A stretch of 45,270 nt of DNA, from assembly GCA_964396185.1 (NCBI GenBank), contig CAYNEI010000019.1:1-45270 (forward strand), given 5' to 3'. Shown piece after piece: positions 23,538 through 31,789 of this stretch. A program made the translations under genes and the position numbers. The notes beneath the pieces are model-generated. The model did no database searches. It had not been told where the DNA came from and worked only from the letters and a program-made list of their open reading frames with translations. Position 1 is the stretch's first letter; each line of letters starts with the position of its first letter. This DNA is from CAYNEI01 sp964396185 (GTDB taxonomy: Archaea > Thermoplasmatota > SW-10-69-26).

Positions 23538-24811
23538 CCAGGACCTCCGACGAACCGACCATCCCCGGGCTTGGCTTCCAGGGCACCCTCACGCAGGGCC
23601 CACTGGCCGCGGACCATGACCGCGTCCGGGAAGAGGCCAGGCATGCCCTCGAAGGGGGACCACCCGCACCGGCTGTGCAGGTCCTCGGCGCGGATCTGTC
23701 GAGGGGTCTCCGGGACATGCACCAGGTTGGCCCACTGGCCTGGGGCCAGGCCGCCAGCGGGCACGCCCAGGATGCGGGCCGGCGCCTGACAGCACGCCTC
23801 GATCACGCGCTTGAGAGGTACCTCACCTGCCAACCACTTGGCCAAGAGCAGGGGGTAGAGCGTCTCGACGCCCGGGATCCCGCTGGGGGCCTGCTCGAAG
23901 CTCAGGGCCTTCTCGTCCTTGGTGTGGGGGGCATGGTCGCTGGCCACCGCGTCGATCTCGCCGTCCACGAAGGCCTGCCAGAGCCCCTGCTGGTGCTCGG
24001 GCGAGCGGATGGGGGGGTTGCACTTGGCCTGGGTGCCCAAGCGTTGGACGTGGCTGCTGTCGAGCAGGAGGTGGTGCGGGGTGATCTCGCTGGTGAGCCC
24101 GTGGGCCCGCATGACCCGCGGCGAGCGTGGATCGGAGACGTGGGCGGCATGGAGGTGCGTGCCGGTGCGCTCGGCCTCCTGGGCCAACAGCTCAAGCACC
24201 TTGACCTCGGCCTCGGCCGGGCGTGAGCGCTCGTGGCTGAGTGGATCCTCGGGATCCTGCTCCTGGCCCAGGGCTGCGCGCAGGGTCTCTGGGTCCTCGG
24301 CATGGACGATCATCGGACGGTTCGTGGCTGCAACCTGGGCGACCGCGCGCTTCCAAAGCTCGGGGTCCTCGACGAGCAGGTCGCCGGTGGTGGGGCCAGC
24401 GTAGAGCTTGTACCCCGTGGCCCGGTCGCCAAGCTCCAGGGCCTCCAGGCCCGAACCGATGCCCGCCCAAAGGCCCACGTCCACGACCGCGCGCTGCTCG
24501 ACCAGCGCGACCTTCTCCTCGTAGCGCTTCGGGGTGAGCGTCGCCGGGTCCGTGTTGGGCATGTCCACGGCCAAGGCCACGCCCCCGAAGAGCGCACTCG
24601 TGGTCCCGGTGGTCAGATCCTCCTTGGCTGGGAACCCTGGATCGCGGAAGTGGACGTGCATGTCGATGGCCGCAGGCAGCAGGAAGCCATCCTCGAAGAC
24701 CGTATCCGGCTCCCGGTCACCAGCCTCGACGAACCGGCCGCCCTCGACGCCGATCCGCAAGGTTTCAGGGCCTTCTGGACCGGGCAGACGTCCTTCCACA
24801 ACGTGGACCAT
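23525..24811 (-). CDS. pyrC: Dihydroorotase
   Basis: 428-residue class I amidohydrolase closing carbamoyl-aspartate to dihydroorotate in pyrimidine synthesis. DMHVHFRDPG (residues 50-59) gives zinc ligands H52 and H54; K135 in YKLYAGPTTGD is the expected carboxylated bridging lysine; ASDHAPHTKDE near residue 290 carries the catalytic Asp. The ATG at 24811 is chosen, although a CTTATCC element at 24819-24825 would point to a leaderless GTG at 24799, four codons later. The open frame extends far upstream through a repeat and is not coding there. No other pyr gene is adjacent. Confidence 0.92.
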   Translation of the reverse strand: MVHVVEGRLPGPEGPETLRIGVEGGRFVEAGDREPDTVFEDGFLLPAAIDMHVHFRDPGFPAKEDLTTGTTSALFGGVALAVDMPNTDPATLTPKRYEEKVALVEQRAVVDVGLWAGIGSGLEALELGDRATGYKLYAGPTTGDLLVEDPELWKRAVAQVAATNRPMIVHAEDPETLRAALGQEQDPEDPLSHERSRPAEAEVKVLELLAQEAERTGTHLHAAHVSDPRSPRVMRAHGLTSEITPHHLLLDSSHVQRLGTQAKCNPPIRSPEHQQGLWQAFVDGEIDAVASDHAPHTKDEKALSFEQAPSGIPGVETLYPLLLAKWLAGEVPLKRVIEACCQAPARILGVPAGGLAPGQWANLVHVPETPRQIRAEDLHSRCGWSPFEGMPGLFPDAVMVRGQWALREGALEAKPGDGRFVGGPGWES

Positions 24812-24868
24812 CGGGCCCGGATAAGAGGGGCTCTCAGATGAGGGCAACGGTTCAGTCCCTCGCGATGA

Positions 24869-25218
24869 AACGCTAACACGGGAAACGCCAACACGGAGAC
24901 ACAGAGGCGCGGAGGGAACGGAGGACAGGAGGGGAGGGGGAGGAAGGGCGGAACGGAAGGGAAGGATCCGGGAAGGAGGATCAGGAGATGGGGGCCGAGA
25001 TCCACTCCACCTCGGCCCAGTTATAACGATTATAACATTTCGGTGGGGCCCACGTACCGACCGGGTGTTCGCCGTGTTCACAGATGAGAAGCCATCCATC
25101 CTACTGTTCCATCCGATGAAGACTACCGTCTTGCGCGCTGACGCGCGCTTCCTTCTGTCCCTGCCGGGCCAGTCTCCGTTCGCTCCGTGTCTCCGTGCCT
25201 CCGTGCTGACCGTTCGTC
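24869..25218. repeat. Long inverted repeat, family copy 3, between pyrC and the 25281 regulator
   Basis: Left arm 24869-24926 contains CACGGAGACAC (24892-24902) and GCGGAGGGAACGGAGGAC. Right arm 25172-25218 contains the exact complement GTGTCTCCGTG (25187-25197) and CGTTCGCTCCG. The arms flank about 245 bases holding a separate hairpin and two TATA-like boxes. Apart from these, the 470-base gap holds no gene that I can support. Confidence 0.7.
24992..25036. promoter_or_regulatory. Hairpin plus twin TTATAAC boxes between divergent genes
   Basis: A perfect 8-bp stem GGGCCGAG (24992-24999) / CTCGGCCC (25011-25018) is followed at once by GTTATAAC (25020-25027, itself palindromic) and a direct second TTATAAC (25030-25036). 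The palindromic box could serve either strand, so this is a candidate divergent promoter for pyrC and the winged-helix gene, with the hairpin as a possible operator. Confidence 0.45.
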
Positions 25219-25280
25219 TCCTCCCCGCTCCGTCACTCCCCACCCGACAAACTCTTCCCGTCCACCCCCTTGCCGGTGTG

Positions 25281-26072
25281 ATGGCCGAGCCCCCGATCCC
25301 GGTGCGCTACGTCATCCTGCTCGAGCTCGTGCGCTCCGGCCCGCTTCGGGCCAGCGAGCTCGTCGACCCCACGGGCCTGACCCTCCAGGGGGTCTCCTAC
25401 AACCTCAAGCAGCTCGCAGGCGACGGGCTGGTGAGCTTCGAGACGGCGGACACGCGCCAGGTGCGGATCACCCAGGAGGGCATCGAGGCGCTCCACGACC
25501 ACTTCCTGGGCCTCAAGGCGTTCGTCGACGTGGCCCTCTCGGACATGCTGCCCATCGAGGAGTGCGTAGCGCTTGCGGGCCAAGCCCTGGAGGCTGGCCA
25601 GGAGGTGGGTCTCTTCATGGAGGCCGGCCAGCTTGTGGCCCGTTCCACAGACTCCCCGAGCCAGGGGACCGTGGGCTCCGAGGCCCAGGCGGGCGAGCTG
25701 GTGGTCGTGAGCGGGCTCTCCGGCGTGGTGGATCTGGCCCCTGGCACGATCCACCTGGTGGCCCTCCCGCCACCCGACACGCTCCCCACGCCGACCGAGC
25801 TCACCCGATGGGTCGCCGAGCAGGAGCTGGAGGCCGACGTGCTCGTGCTCAGCGGCCTGGAGGCTGAGGTCCTGGGGGAGCAAGCCGGCCTGGAGGAGCT
25901 GGAGGGCCCCATCCGGTTCGGTGCCGCGCATGCGGCCCGCCACGCCGCCAGCTTAGGCTTGGACGTGCTCCTACTGGCCTCCCGGGAGACCGCCGAGACC
26001 TTGGTCGACCAGCTCGAAGACCGCAGCGAGGGTGGACCCAGCCTGGCGCGCTACGATGCGCCTCAAACCTGA
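25281..26072 (+). CDS. Winged-helix regulator with C-terminal ligand-type domain
   Basis: 263-residue protein resembling a group of haloarchaeal HTH regulators. Residues 5-72 are a winged helix: RYVILLELVRSGPLRASEL, the recognition helix GLTLQGVSYNLKQLAGDGLV and wing FETADTRQVRITQEG. Residues 80-263 form a conserved alpha/beta region (GLFMEAGQLVAR, GELVVVSGLSGVVDL, PGTIHLVALPPP) of unknown function, probably binding a small ligand or another protein. The ATG at 25281 starts the conserved part; the open frame upstream spans a repeat. A weak A/T-richer element lies about 27 bases before it. Targets are unknown; control of the divergent pyrC is one possibility. Confidence 0.85.
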   Translation: MAEPPIPVRYVILLELVRSGPLRASELVDPTGLTLQGVSYNLKQLAGDGLVSFETADTRQVRITQEGIEALHDHFLGLKAFVDVALSDMLPIEECVALAGQALEAGQEVGLFMEAGQLVARSTDSPSQGTVGSEAQAGELVVVSGLSGVVDLAPGTIHLVALPPPDTLPTPTELTRWVAEQELEADVLVLSGLEAEVLGEQAGLEELEGPIRFGAAHAARHAASLGLDVLLLASRETAETLVDQLEDRSEGGPSLARYDAPQT

Positions 26073-26090
26073 GCCCGAGACAGACCCTCG

Positions 26091-26098
26091 CCTTTTTC
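26091..26098 (+). promoter_or_regulatory. TATA-like element of the 26122 gene
   Basis: CCTTTTTC is centred about 27 bases before the ATG at 26122, favouring that start over upstream in-frame ATGs at 26032 and 26056. Confidence 0.4.
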
Positions 26099-26121
26099 CC
26101 CGGCGGCCCGCTTCCCTGGCC

Positions 26122-26958
26122 ATGGCACCCATGGATCCCACCGCGGAAGCGGACACGGATCAGGCGATGGCCGAGCGGTTCTCGCGCGGGTTCGAGCCCG
26201 TTCTCAAGGAGGACTGGGTCATGCTCACCATCGCGGTGATCGACATCCTGGCGCTGATCGCCCGCGATGTGTACGGCTCGTTCATCCCGCCCCTGGCTGA
26301 CCGGATCATCGTGGGCGCGGATCTGGCCATCATCGCCATCTTCGCCATCGAGTTCCTGGCTGAGATGCGGCGGGCCTCCAGCAAGCTCGGCTACACACGT
26401 ACCCACTGGTACGAGCTGGTGGGCATGGTGCCCATCGCGCACTGGGGCTTCCGGATGTTCCGGCTGGTGCGCCTGCTGCGGATCTACGTCGTCAAGACCT
26501 ACCCCCCAGAGGTGCGCCCGGAGCGCGACTGGAGCCACGCGCTTGTGCGTGGCATGATCATCCACTACCGCAACGTGCTCCTCGAAGAGATCACGGACCC
26601 CATCGTGCTGACGTCGATCAACGTGATCGAGGGCCCGCTTGTGCGCGCCCGGTTCGCCCACACCATCGGGGACACCCTCGAAGAGCGCCGGGTGAACATC
26701 CAGACGGTGGTGGAGGATGCCATCCGGCAGACCCGGGGCGTGGGCCATATCCTCTCCACGCGCTACGGGCGCCAGCTCGTCGAGACCATCACCGACAACG
26801 TCCTGGAGAACGTGGTCCAGACCCTGCGCAGCGAGGAGCTCAACGAGGTGATCAGCGAATCGATCCAGGATGTGCTCAACGAGGTGCGCGAGCGCGTCAA
26901 GGAGAAGGAGTACAAGCTGGACGGCGGGGGCGCGCTGCGGCCCAACCTCCACCGGTGA
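26122..26958 (+). CDS. Voltage-sensor-like membrane protein without a pore
   Basis: 278-residue protein. Residues about 33-52 and 62-84 are membrane helices; the second has the acidic pattern of an ion-channel S2/S3 (IIAIFAIEFLAEM). Residues 108-125 (GFRMFRLVRLLRIYVVK) form an S4-like helix with arginines every third or fourth residue. No S5-S6 pore or selectivity filter follows. Instead residues 140-278 are a soluble helical part with repeated amphipathic segments (TLEERRVNIQTVVEDAIRQ, ELNEVISESIQDVLNEVRE) likely to form a coiled or barrel assembly. It could be a voltage or membrane-state sensor rather than a channel; that is inference. It starts 50 bases after the regulator gene. Confidence 0.75.
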   Translation: MAPMDPTAEADTDQAMAERFSRGFEPVLKEDWVMLTIAVIDILALIARDVYGSFIPPLADRIIVGADLAIIAIFAIEFLAEMRRASSKLGYTRTHWYELVGMVPIAHWGFRMFRLVRLLRIYVVKTYPPEVRPERDWSHALVRGMIIHYRNVLLEEITDPIVLTSINVIEGPLVRARFAHTIGDTLEERRVNIQTVVEDAIRQTRGVGHILSTRYGRQLVETITDNVLENVVQTLRSEELNEVISESIQDVLNEVRERVKEKEYKLDGGGALRPNLHR

Positions 26959-27027
26959 CCCGGCTGGACCCAGGACCGCACACCCTGTCCGGCAGGCCAG
27001 ATCACGCGGGCCTGCACGGCCTGCGGG

Positions 27028-27288
27028 TCATCCCCACGGGTTGGAAAGCTCCTTGACCCGCACGCGGAAGAACCGGGCCAGGAAGTAGGTCATGGCCACG
27101 AGCACTGTGCCGATCTCCAGGCCCAGGCGCCAGACGTAGTCGCCGAAGGCCACGGCGTCTGTCCCCTGCGCGTAGCCAGCATAAAAGGCGTCGTGGACGA
27201 GGGTCACCAGGGCCACCGCCCCGACGCCGAGCAAGATGATGTCCAGGTAGAAGAAGAGCTTCTGCTTCTGTCGAGTGTCCATGTGCAT
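27028..27288 (-). CDS. Small two-helix membrane protein
   Basis: 86-residue protein with a basic cytosolic start (DTRQKQK), two membrane helices (LFFYLDIILLGVGAVALVTL and GLEIGTVLVAMTYFLARFF) and a short basic tail. I do not recognise a family. The ATG at 27288 or the one two codons later may be used. No clear TATA element precedes it, which lowers confidence, but the hydrophobic profile and codon use fit a real gene. It is convergent with the voltage-sensor-like gene and divergent from the Snf2 gene. Confidence 0.65.
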   Translation of the reverse strand: MHMDTRQKQKLFFYLDIILLGVGAVALVTLVHDAFYAGYAQGTDAVAFGDYVWRLGLEIGTVLVAMTYFLARFFRVRVKELSNPWG

Positions 27289-27461
27289 CCCACGGCTCCT
27301 AGAACCGGACCGGGGGAAGAGGGTTGCGGTTCGAAGCGAGTGCGCCCTGCCTGCCCTCTAACGTGCGTTCCTCGTGGCCAAGCCCCGAACCGTTGGCGAG
27401 TGGGGTCGTAGAGCCGTCACAACCGCTTGCAGGGGTGTGACCCCCGGACCGAAGGGACCAG

Positions 27462-27469
27462 TATTAAAA
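27462..27469 (+). promoter_or_regulatory. TATA box of the Snf2-family gene
   Basis: TATTAAAA is centred 27-28 bases before the ATG at 27494. It lies inside the longer open frame, so codons upstream of 27494 are unlikely to be translated. Confidence 0.6.
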
Positions 27470-27493
27470 GGGGTCAACGTGTCCCTTCAGGTG

Positions 27494-29800
27494 ATGGAGT
27501 TCCTGCAGCGCTCCGAGCTTGCGCCCGAGCGTGAGCAGGCGCTGCGCGCCGATGGTGCGCGCCCGGACGCTACAGGCGCGTACCTCAACGTCCCCGACGG
27601 GACCCCTGGTGCCGAGCAGCTGCCCGTGCTCTGGCTCGCGGCCAGCGACTTCCACGTCGAGGTCCACGTCCCCCACGGGGTGGGCGCGGCCGTCCACGAT
27701 GCCCTGGCCCAGGAGCGGTGGCGCGAGACCGGGGAGCCGGACATCTACAAGACCGGCATCTACCGCCTCTCCCGCATGCACCAGCCCCTGCGCGAGACGG
27801 GGCTGCCAGCCCTGTGGACCCACCGAGGCGAACAGGATCCCACGGTGCTCTCCCACTACCAGGAGCAAGCCGGCGGCGATGTCATGGTCCACCTGCTCGA
27901 CCACGACCCGGAGGCCTACCTGGTCGAGCTCTTGGTGGACAACGCACAGAAGACCTGGTACACCGGCGACGGGCTGCTCATGATCGGTCCCCCGGCCTAC
28001 AACCAGACCATCGCCCAGCTCGCCACCAAGGGAGCTGCATGCTGGTACGAGCCCGCCCTGCTCGAGCTCGCCCAGAACGAGGGCCAACCCGCTCAGACCG
28101 GCTCGGACGTGCGCCTGCGCGTGGCCAAGGACATGGTGGCCAACCCCTGCCGCTTCCGCATCATCCAGGCGCCCGTGGGCCAACTCAAAGCCCTGGCCGA
28201 GCGCCTCGACGCTGTGGGGGAACGCCAGCAGGACCAGTGGCTCGTGCCCCGAGACGAGGCCGTCCCCTTGGTCGACGACCTACGCGCCCGCGGCATCGAG
28301 CTGGAGACCCGGCGCCTGGACGGTCGCCGCCGGGACTACGAAGCCTGGGCCCCGGACCTTCCGGAAGACGCGGGACCCGGGCGGCCCAACGAGCGCGATC
28401 CGATCCCCCTCGAAGAGCTCACGCTTCCAGGCCCCGTGCCTGGGCTCAAGCCCCACACGGTGCTCGATGGCCACCAGGTCAGCGGGGCTGGCTACATCCA
28501 GGCTCGGGACTACCAGTGCATCCTGGGCGACGAGATGGGGCTAGGCAAAACGCTCACAAGCCTGGCCGCCGCCCAGTTCGTGGACGGCCCCACGCTCGTG
28601 GTCTGCCCGTCCAACGCGCGCCAGGTCTGGCCCCGGGAGATCGAGAAGTGGATCGATGCCGAGCACCACGTGCTCATGCCGGGCGACTCAGCCGCTCGCG
28701 CCGAGCGCATGCTCACCGAGCACGCGGTGGACTACGTCATCCTCAGCTACGACGGGCTGGCCAGGTTCCAGGACGTCATCCGTGCCGTCGACTGGTCCAT
28801 GGTGATCCTGGACGAGGCCCACTACCTGCGCAACAGGCGCACGAAACGCGTGCACCTGGCCAGAGAGTTGCTCATCGAGATCCCACGTCGTGTCCTGCTC
28901 ACCGGCACACCACTCATGAACGACCCCAGCGAGCTGCGTAGCTTGCTCTACTTCGTCCACCCCGACGAGTGGGACGATGCTGCCTGGTTCCGGCGCCGGT
29001 TCGTGCGCCCCTGGGAGCGAGGCACGAGCGAGGTGCGCGAGCAGGTGGTCGAGCGCCTCCACGACTACCTCGACCAGGTCATGGTCCGCCGGGTCAAGAC
29101 CGACATCTTCCACGAGCTCCCGGAGAAGAACACCCACGTGGAGATGGTGGAGCTCGCACCGGGCTGGGCGCGCGAGTACGCCGAGGAGGAGGCCCAGTAC
29201 GCCAGCGAGCACGACGCCAGCCGGGACGCCTTCGGGTCCCTTCAAGCCCTCAACCGGCTGCGCCAGCTCGCGGTCAACGGGAAGCTGGACGACGTGCTCC
29301 CCCACGTCGAGGACCTGCTGGCCGACGGCGAGAAGGTCGTCGTCTTCGGCTTCTTCCTCTCGGGCCTCAAGACCCTGGCCGAGACGTTCGCCTGGGCCAA
29401 CCCCGTCACCCTCACAGGCTCCTCCAACGACCGGCAGCGCAAGGAGGCCGTCCACCGGTTCCAGACCGACCCGGACTGCAAGCTCTTCGTCGGCCAGATC
29501 CACGCCGCTGGCCAAGCCATCACCCTCACGGCGGCCCGCCACGTGATCTTCCTGGATCTGGTGTGGAACCCGTCTGTCATGCGCCAGGCCATGGACCGGG
29601 TCCACCGCCGAGGCCAGCACAAGGACGTCCACGTCCACTTCTTCATCACCAAGGACACGATCGAGGAGGACATCCGGCATGTCCTGGAGGACAAGGCCCG
29701 GCTCGTGGACGCCGTGGTCGACGATGCCGCCTTCCGCGACATGGAGGCCCTCCAGTGGGAGATCACAGAGCGGCTGCTGGATCGCCGCGACCGGCGCTGA
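27494..29800 (+). CDS. Snf2-family DNA-dependent ATPase
   Basis: 768-residue helicase-superfamily-2 protein that would translocate on DNA and remodel or anneal DNA-protein structures. Walker A is GDEMGLGKT (about residues 345-353), the DEAH box VILDEAHYLRN is near 438, LLTGTPLMND is motif III, and the second RecA lobe ends with motif VI QAMDRVHRRGQ near 698. The N-terminal 330 residues contain no domain I recognise; FRIIQAPVGQLKALAERL and the following LEELTLPG approach the SMARCAL1/HARP-like arrangement of small Snf2 proteins. No linked nuclease or restriction gene is present, so DNA repair or fork maintenance is a better guess than defence. The start is set by the TATA spacing. Confidence 0.9.
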   Translation: MEFLQRSELAPEREQALRADGARPDATGAYLNVPDGTPGAEQLPVLWLAASDFHVEVHVPHGVGAAVHDALAQERWRETGEPDIYKTGIYRLSRMHQPLRETGLPALWTHRGEQDPTVLSHYQEQAGGDVMVHLLDHDPEAYLVELLVDNAQKTWYTGDGLLMIGPPAYNQTIAQLATKGAACWYEPALLELAQNEGQPAQTGSDVRLRVAKDMVANPCRFRIIQAPVGQLKALAERLDAVGERQQDQWLVPRDEAVPLVDDLRARGIELETRRLDGRRRDYEAWAPDLPEDAGPGRPNERDPIPLEELTLPGPVPGLKPHTVLDGHQVSGAGYIQARDYQCILGDEMGLGKTLTSLAAAQFVDGPTLVVCPSNARQVWPREIEKWIDAEHHVLMPGDSAARAERMLTEHAVDYVILSYDGLARFQDVIRAVDWSMVILDEAHYLRNRRTKRVHLARELLIEIPRRVLLTGTPLMNDPSELRSLLYFVHPDEWDDAAWFRRRFVRPWERGTSEVREQVVERLHDYLDQVMVRRVKTDIFHELPEKNTHVEMVELAPGWAREYAEEEAQYASEHDASRDAFGSLQALNRLRQLAVNGKLDDVLPHVEDLLADGEKVVVFGFFLSGLKTLAETFAWANPVTLTGSSNDRQRKEAVHRFQTDPDCKLFVGQIHAAGQAITLTAARHVIFLDLVWNPSVMRQAMDRVHRRGQHKDVHVHFFITKDTIEEDIRHVLEDKARLVDAVVDDAAFRDMEALQWEITERLLDRRDRR

Positions 29801-29818
29801 CGGTGGTCAACCAACCGG

Positions 29819-30048
29819 ATCACGAAGGGCTCCAAGGGGCCACGAAGGACTCGAAGGACCCGAAGCAGGGAAGCAAAGGTTGGATGCCCAGCTCCGAGCC
29901 CCTGCGTTCCTCCCGTACCCGCTAGCCCCTACCTTCTACCTCCTGCCTCCTACCCTCTACCCCCTGCCCTCTACCCGCTACCCTCTACCCCCTACCCTCT
30001 GTTCCCTTCGTGCCCTTGCAGTCCCCTTCGTGCCCTTCGTGATCTAGG
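29819..30048. repeat. Long inverted repeat, family copy 4, after the Snf2 gene
   Basis: Left arm 29819-29860 starts ATCACGAAGGGC and contains CCACGAAGGACTCGAAGG. Right arm 30001-30048 ends GCCCTTCGTGAT, the exact complement of the start, and contains CCCCTTCGTGCCC. The arms enclose the heptamer tandem array. Together with this repeat, the 419-base gap before the next gene holds only a candidate small RNA. Confidence 0.8.
29929..29998 (+). repeat. Heptamer tandem repeat, ten CTRCCYY units
   Basis: Ten consecutive 7-base units of the form CTACCYY (CTGCCYY in units 3 and 6) make a pure-pyrimidine-rich strand with one purine per unit. It forms the apex of the flanking inverted repeat. Such arrays change length by slippage. 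Confidence 0.85.
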
Positions 30049-30095
30049 TCGTCCCCAAGCCCACCCTTTAACTGGGAGAAGCCGGAATCCACCCT

Positions 30096-30152
30096 CCCCC
30101 GATGATGAGGAACGCCTTGCTGCTGGTGATGAGTGATGGGCGAGCTGAGGGG
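30096..30152 (+). ncRNA. Candidate archaeal C/D-box guide RNA
   Basis: Box C ATGATGA (30102-30108), an 11-base spacer, a weak D' CTGC (30120-30123), C' GTGATGA (30126-30132), a 12-base spacer and box D CTGA (30145-30148). CCCCC before box C and GGGG after box D could form the terminal stem. A TTTAAC box (30066-30071) lies about 30 bases upstream. The D' box and the 2-base D'-C' spacing are poor, so chance is possible. Confidence 0.3.
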
Positions 30153-30219
30153 ACTTCGATTCCTACCACCCTGACTGGCCACCAGTGAGAGCCAAGTACG
30201 TAGACCCGCTCCCGCCGGC

Positions 30220-31215
30220 GTGGAGCGCTTCTCTACCCTGCTCGCCCGCTTGGCACCCGGGCTTGGCGCCGTCGGCCTCCTGACCGCTGTCGCCTTCCTT
30301 GCAGCCCCCTGGACACGGCCCTACGGTCTCGGGCCAACAGCGCTGGGCGTTGGCCTCGGTGTCATCGCAGGCAACCTGGCCCGGCCCAGTGCGCGCTGGA
30401 GCCCAGGCATCCGGTTCGCCGGCAGCAGGGTGCTGGCGCTGGCCGTGATCCTGCTCGGCCTCGAAGTCACGATGACCGATCTGCTCGGCCTCGGCGCCAC
30501 CACGGCCGGCATCGTGCTGCTGGTCGTCATCGGCGGCATCCTGCTGGCCGTGGGCATCGGGCGCGCCATGGGCATCTCGCCGGGCCTGGCGGGCTTGATC
30601 GGGGCCGGCACGGGCATCTGCGGCGTCTCGGCCATCGCAGCCGTGCGCTCGGCGGTGGATGCGCGCGAGACCGAGGTGGCCTACGCCGTGGCCTCGATCA
30701 CCCTGCTCGGCTCCATCGGGCTCATCGTCTACCCCCTGATCCAGCTCGCCACGGGCTTCCTACCGGCTACAGACTTCGGCGTGCTCTCTGGAGCGACACT
30801 GCACTCAACACCCCAGGCCCTGGGCGCGGCCTTCGCTGGAGGTGGGGATGCAGCCGGCGCACCGGCCACGGTGGTCAAGCTGGCCCGCGTGGTCCTGCTC
30901 GGCCCTGTCGCGCTGGCTCTGGCCGTGGCCTACCGCCACGCCGACAGGGTGGACGCCTCCGTGCTGGCCGTCCCAGGCGAGGTGCTTGGCTTCCTGACGC
31001 TCTTCGTGCTCGGCAGCCTGGTGGCCCTTCCTGCTGGTCTGCTGGCCGGTGCTGCGCTGGTCACGGACGTCGCGCTCGTGGCCGCGCTGACCGCGTTGGG
31101 CCTGGCCACCCGGTTCGCGGATCTGCGTCGCGTGGGGGTGGCACCCTTCGCCCTGGCCGGCGTGGCATGGGGGGCCCTGATCGGGTTGGTGCTTCTCGTG
31201 CTCTACCTGGCCTGA
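30220..31215 (+). CDS. YeiH-family putative anion exporter
   Basis: 331-residue integral membrane protein of the YeiH (UPF0324) family, described as putative sulfate exporters although the substrate is poorly established. About ten to eleven membrane segments are visible. GAGTGICGVSAIAA near residue 127 is the family signature and LSGATLHSTPQALGAAF near 188 matches its second conserved block. The start is a GTG; length agrees with the family. It stands alone after the repeat-rich gap and is convergent with the following leftward genes, so its regulation cannot be inferred. Confidence 0.88.
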   Translation: MERFSTLLARLAPGLGAVGLLTAVAFLAAPWTRPYGLGPTALGVGLGVIAGNLARPSARWSPGIRFAGSRVLALAVILLGLEVTMTDLLGLGATTAGIVLLVVIGGILLAVGIGRAMGISPGLAGLIGAGTGICGVSAIAAVRSAVDARETEVAYAVASITLLGSIGLIVYPLIQLATGFLPATDFGVLSGATLHSTPQALGAAFAGGGDAAGAPATVVKLARVVLLGPVALALAVAYRHADRVDASVLAVPGEVLGFLTLFVLGSLVALPAGLLAGAALVTDVALVAALTALGLATRFADLRRVGVAPFALAGVAWGALIGLVLLVLYLA

Positions 31216-31249
31216 AGGTCGATGCAGAAGGTGAACCGCCGTCGCCGGC

Positions 31250-31762
31250 TTAGGTCCGCTCCGCCACGATCTCCTCGAGCCGGAGCACGTGGCCGGTGTC
31301 GACCTCGACGTACGTGGTGGCGTACACGCCGGCGTCTACCGTCCCTTTGGGTGGACGAGCGACCTCAAGCACCGTGTGGCCCTCGACCTCGTCGTCCGTG
31401 GCCAGCATCTCAAGCGCCTCGGCCTCACGCGCTGGGAGATCCTCGCGGGCAGCGGTTCGCTCCGGGCCAGGGGCTGGCTCCTCCTCGTCCTCCAGGTTGT
31501 CCGGATGGCCGCCGGACATGAGCACGATCTCGGCGATGATGAGGCCAACGAGCACGACGCTGCCTGCCACGACGATGTGCCAGAGCTCCACGCTCTCGTG
31601 GATACCTGTGGGTTGGAGGGTGAACGTGCCGTACAGGAGCACGATGACCGCGGTCACGAGCGCGAGCACCGGGATGACGAGGAGCCACCAGTTCCAAGCG
31701 GAGCGCTCGCTGGAGGGCTCCTCGGGCTCCTCATCCGGTTCAGCGATGTCCTCGTCTGCCAC
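31250..31762 (-). CDS. Acidic membrane protein with two helices
   Basis: 170-residue protein. Residues 1-20 are strongly acidic (ADEDIAEPDEEPEEPSSE). Two membrane helices follow (WWLLVIPVLALVTAVIVLLYG and IVVAGSVVLVGLIIAEIVLM) and residues 90-170 form a charged soluble tail ending in a small beta-rich part (VYATTYVEVDTGHVLRLEEI). No family is recognised. The gene lies 27 bases after the zinc-ribbon membrane protein in the same direction, and both have two helices, so they may be functional partners. It is convergent with the YeiH gene. Confidence 0.75.
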   Translation of the reverse strand: MADEDIAEPDEEPEEPSSERSAWNWWLLVIPVLALVTAVIVLLYGTFTLQPTGIHESVELWHIVVAGSVVLVGLIIAEIVLMSGGHPDNLEDEEEPAPGPERTAAREDLPAREAEALEMLATDDEVEGHTVLEVARPPKGTVDAGVYATTYVEVDTGHVLRLEEIVAERT

Positions 31763-31789
31763 GGTTCAACACCTTGGAGGGGTTCCAAC

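Noticed and set aside
30102..30188. A 28-codon ORF (MMRNALLLVMSDG ...) with a TATA-like box upstream
   Set aside because: Short, without a ribosome site, and the same bases form the C/D-box pattern. Kept only as the RNA candidate.
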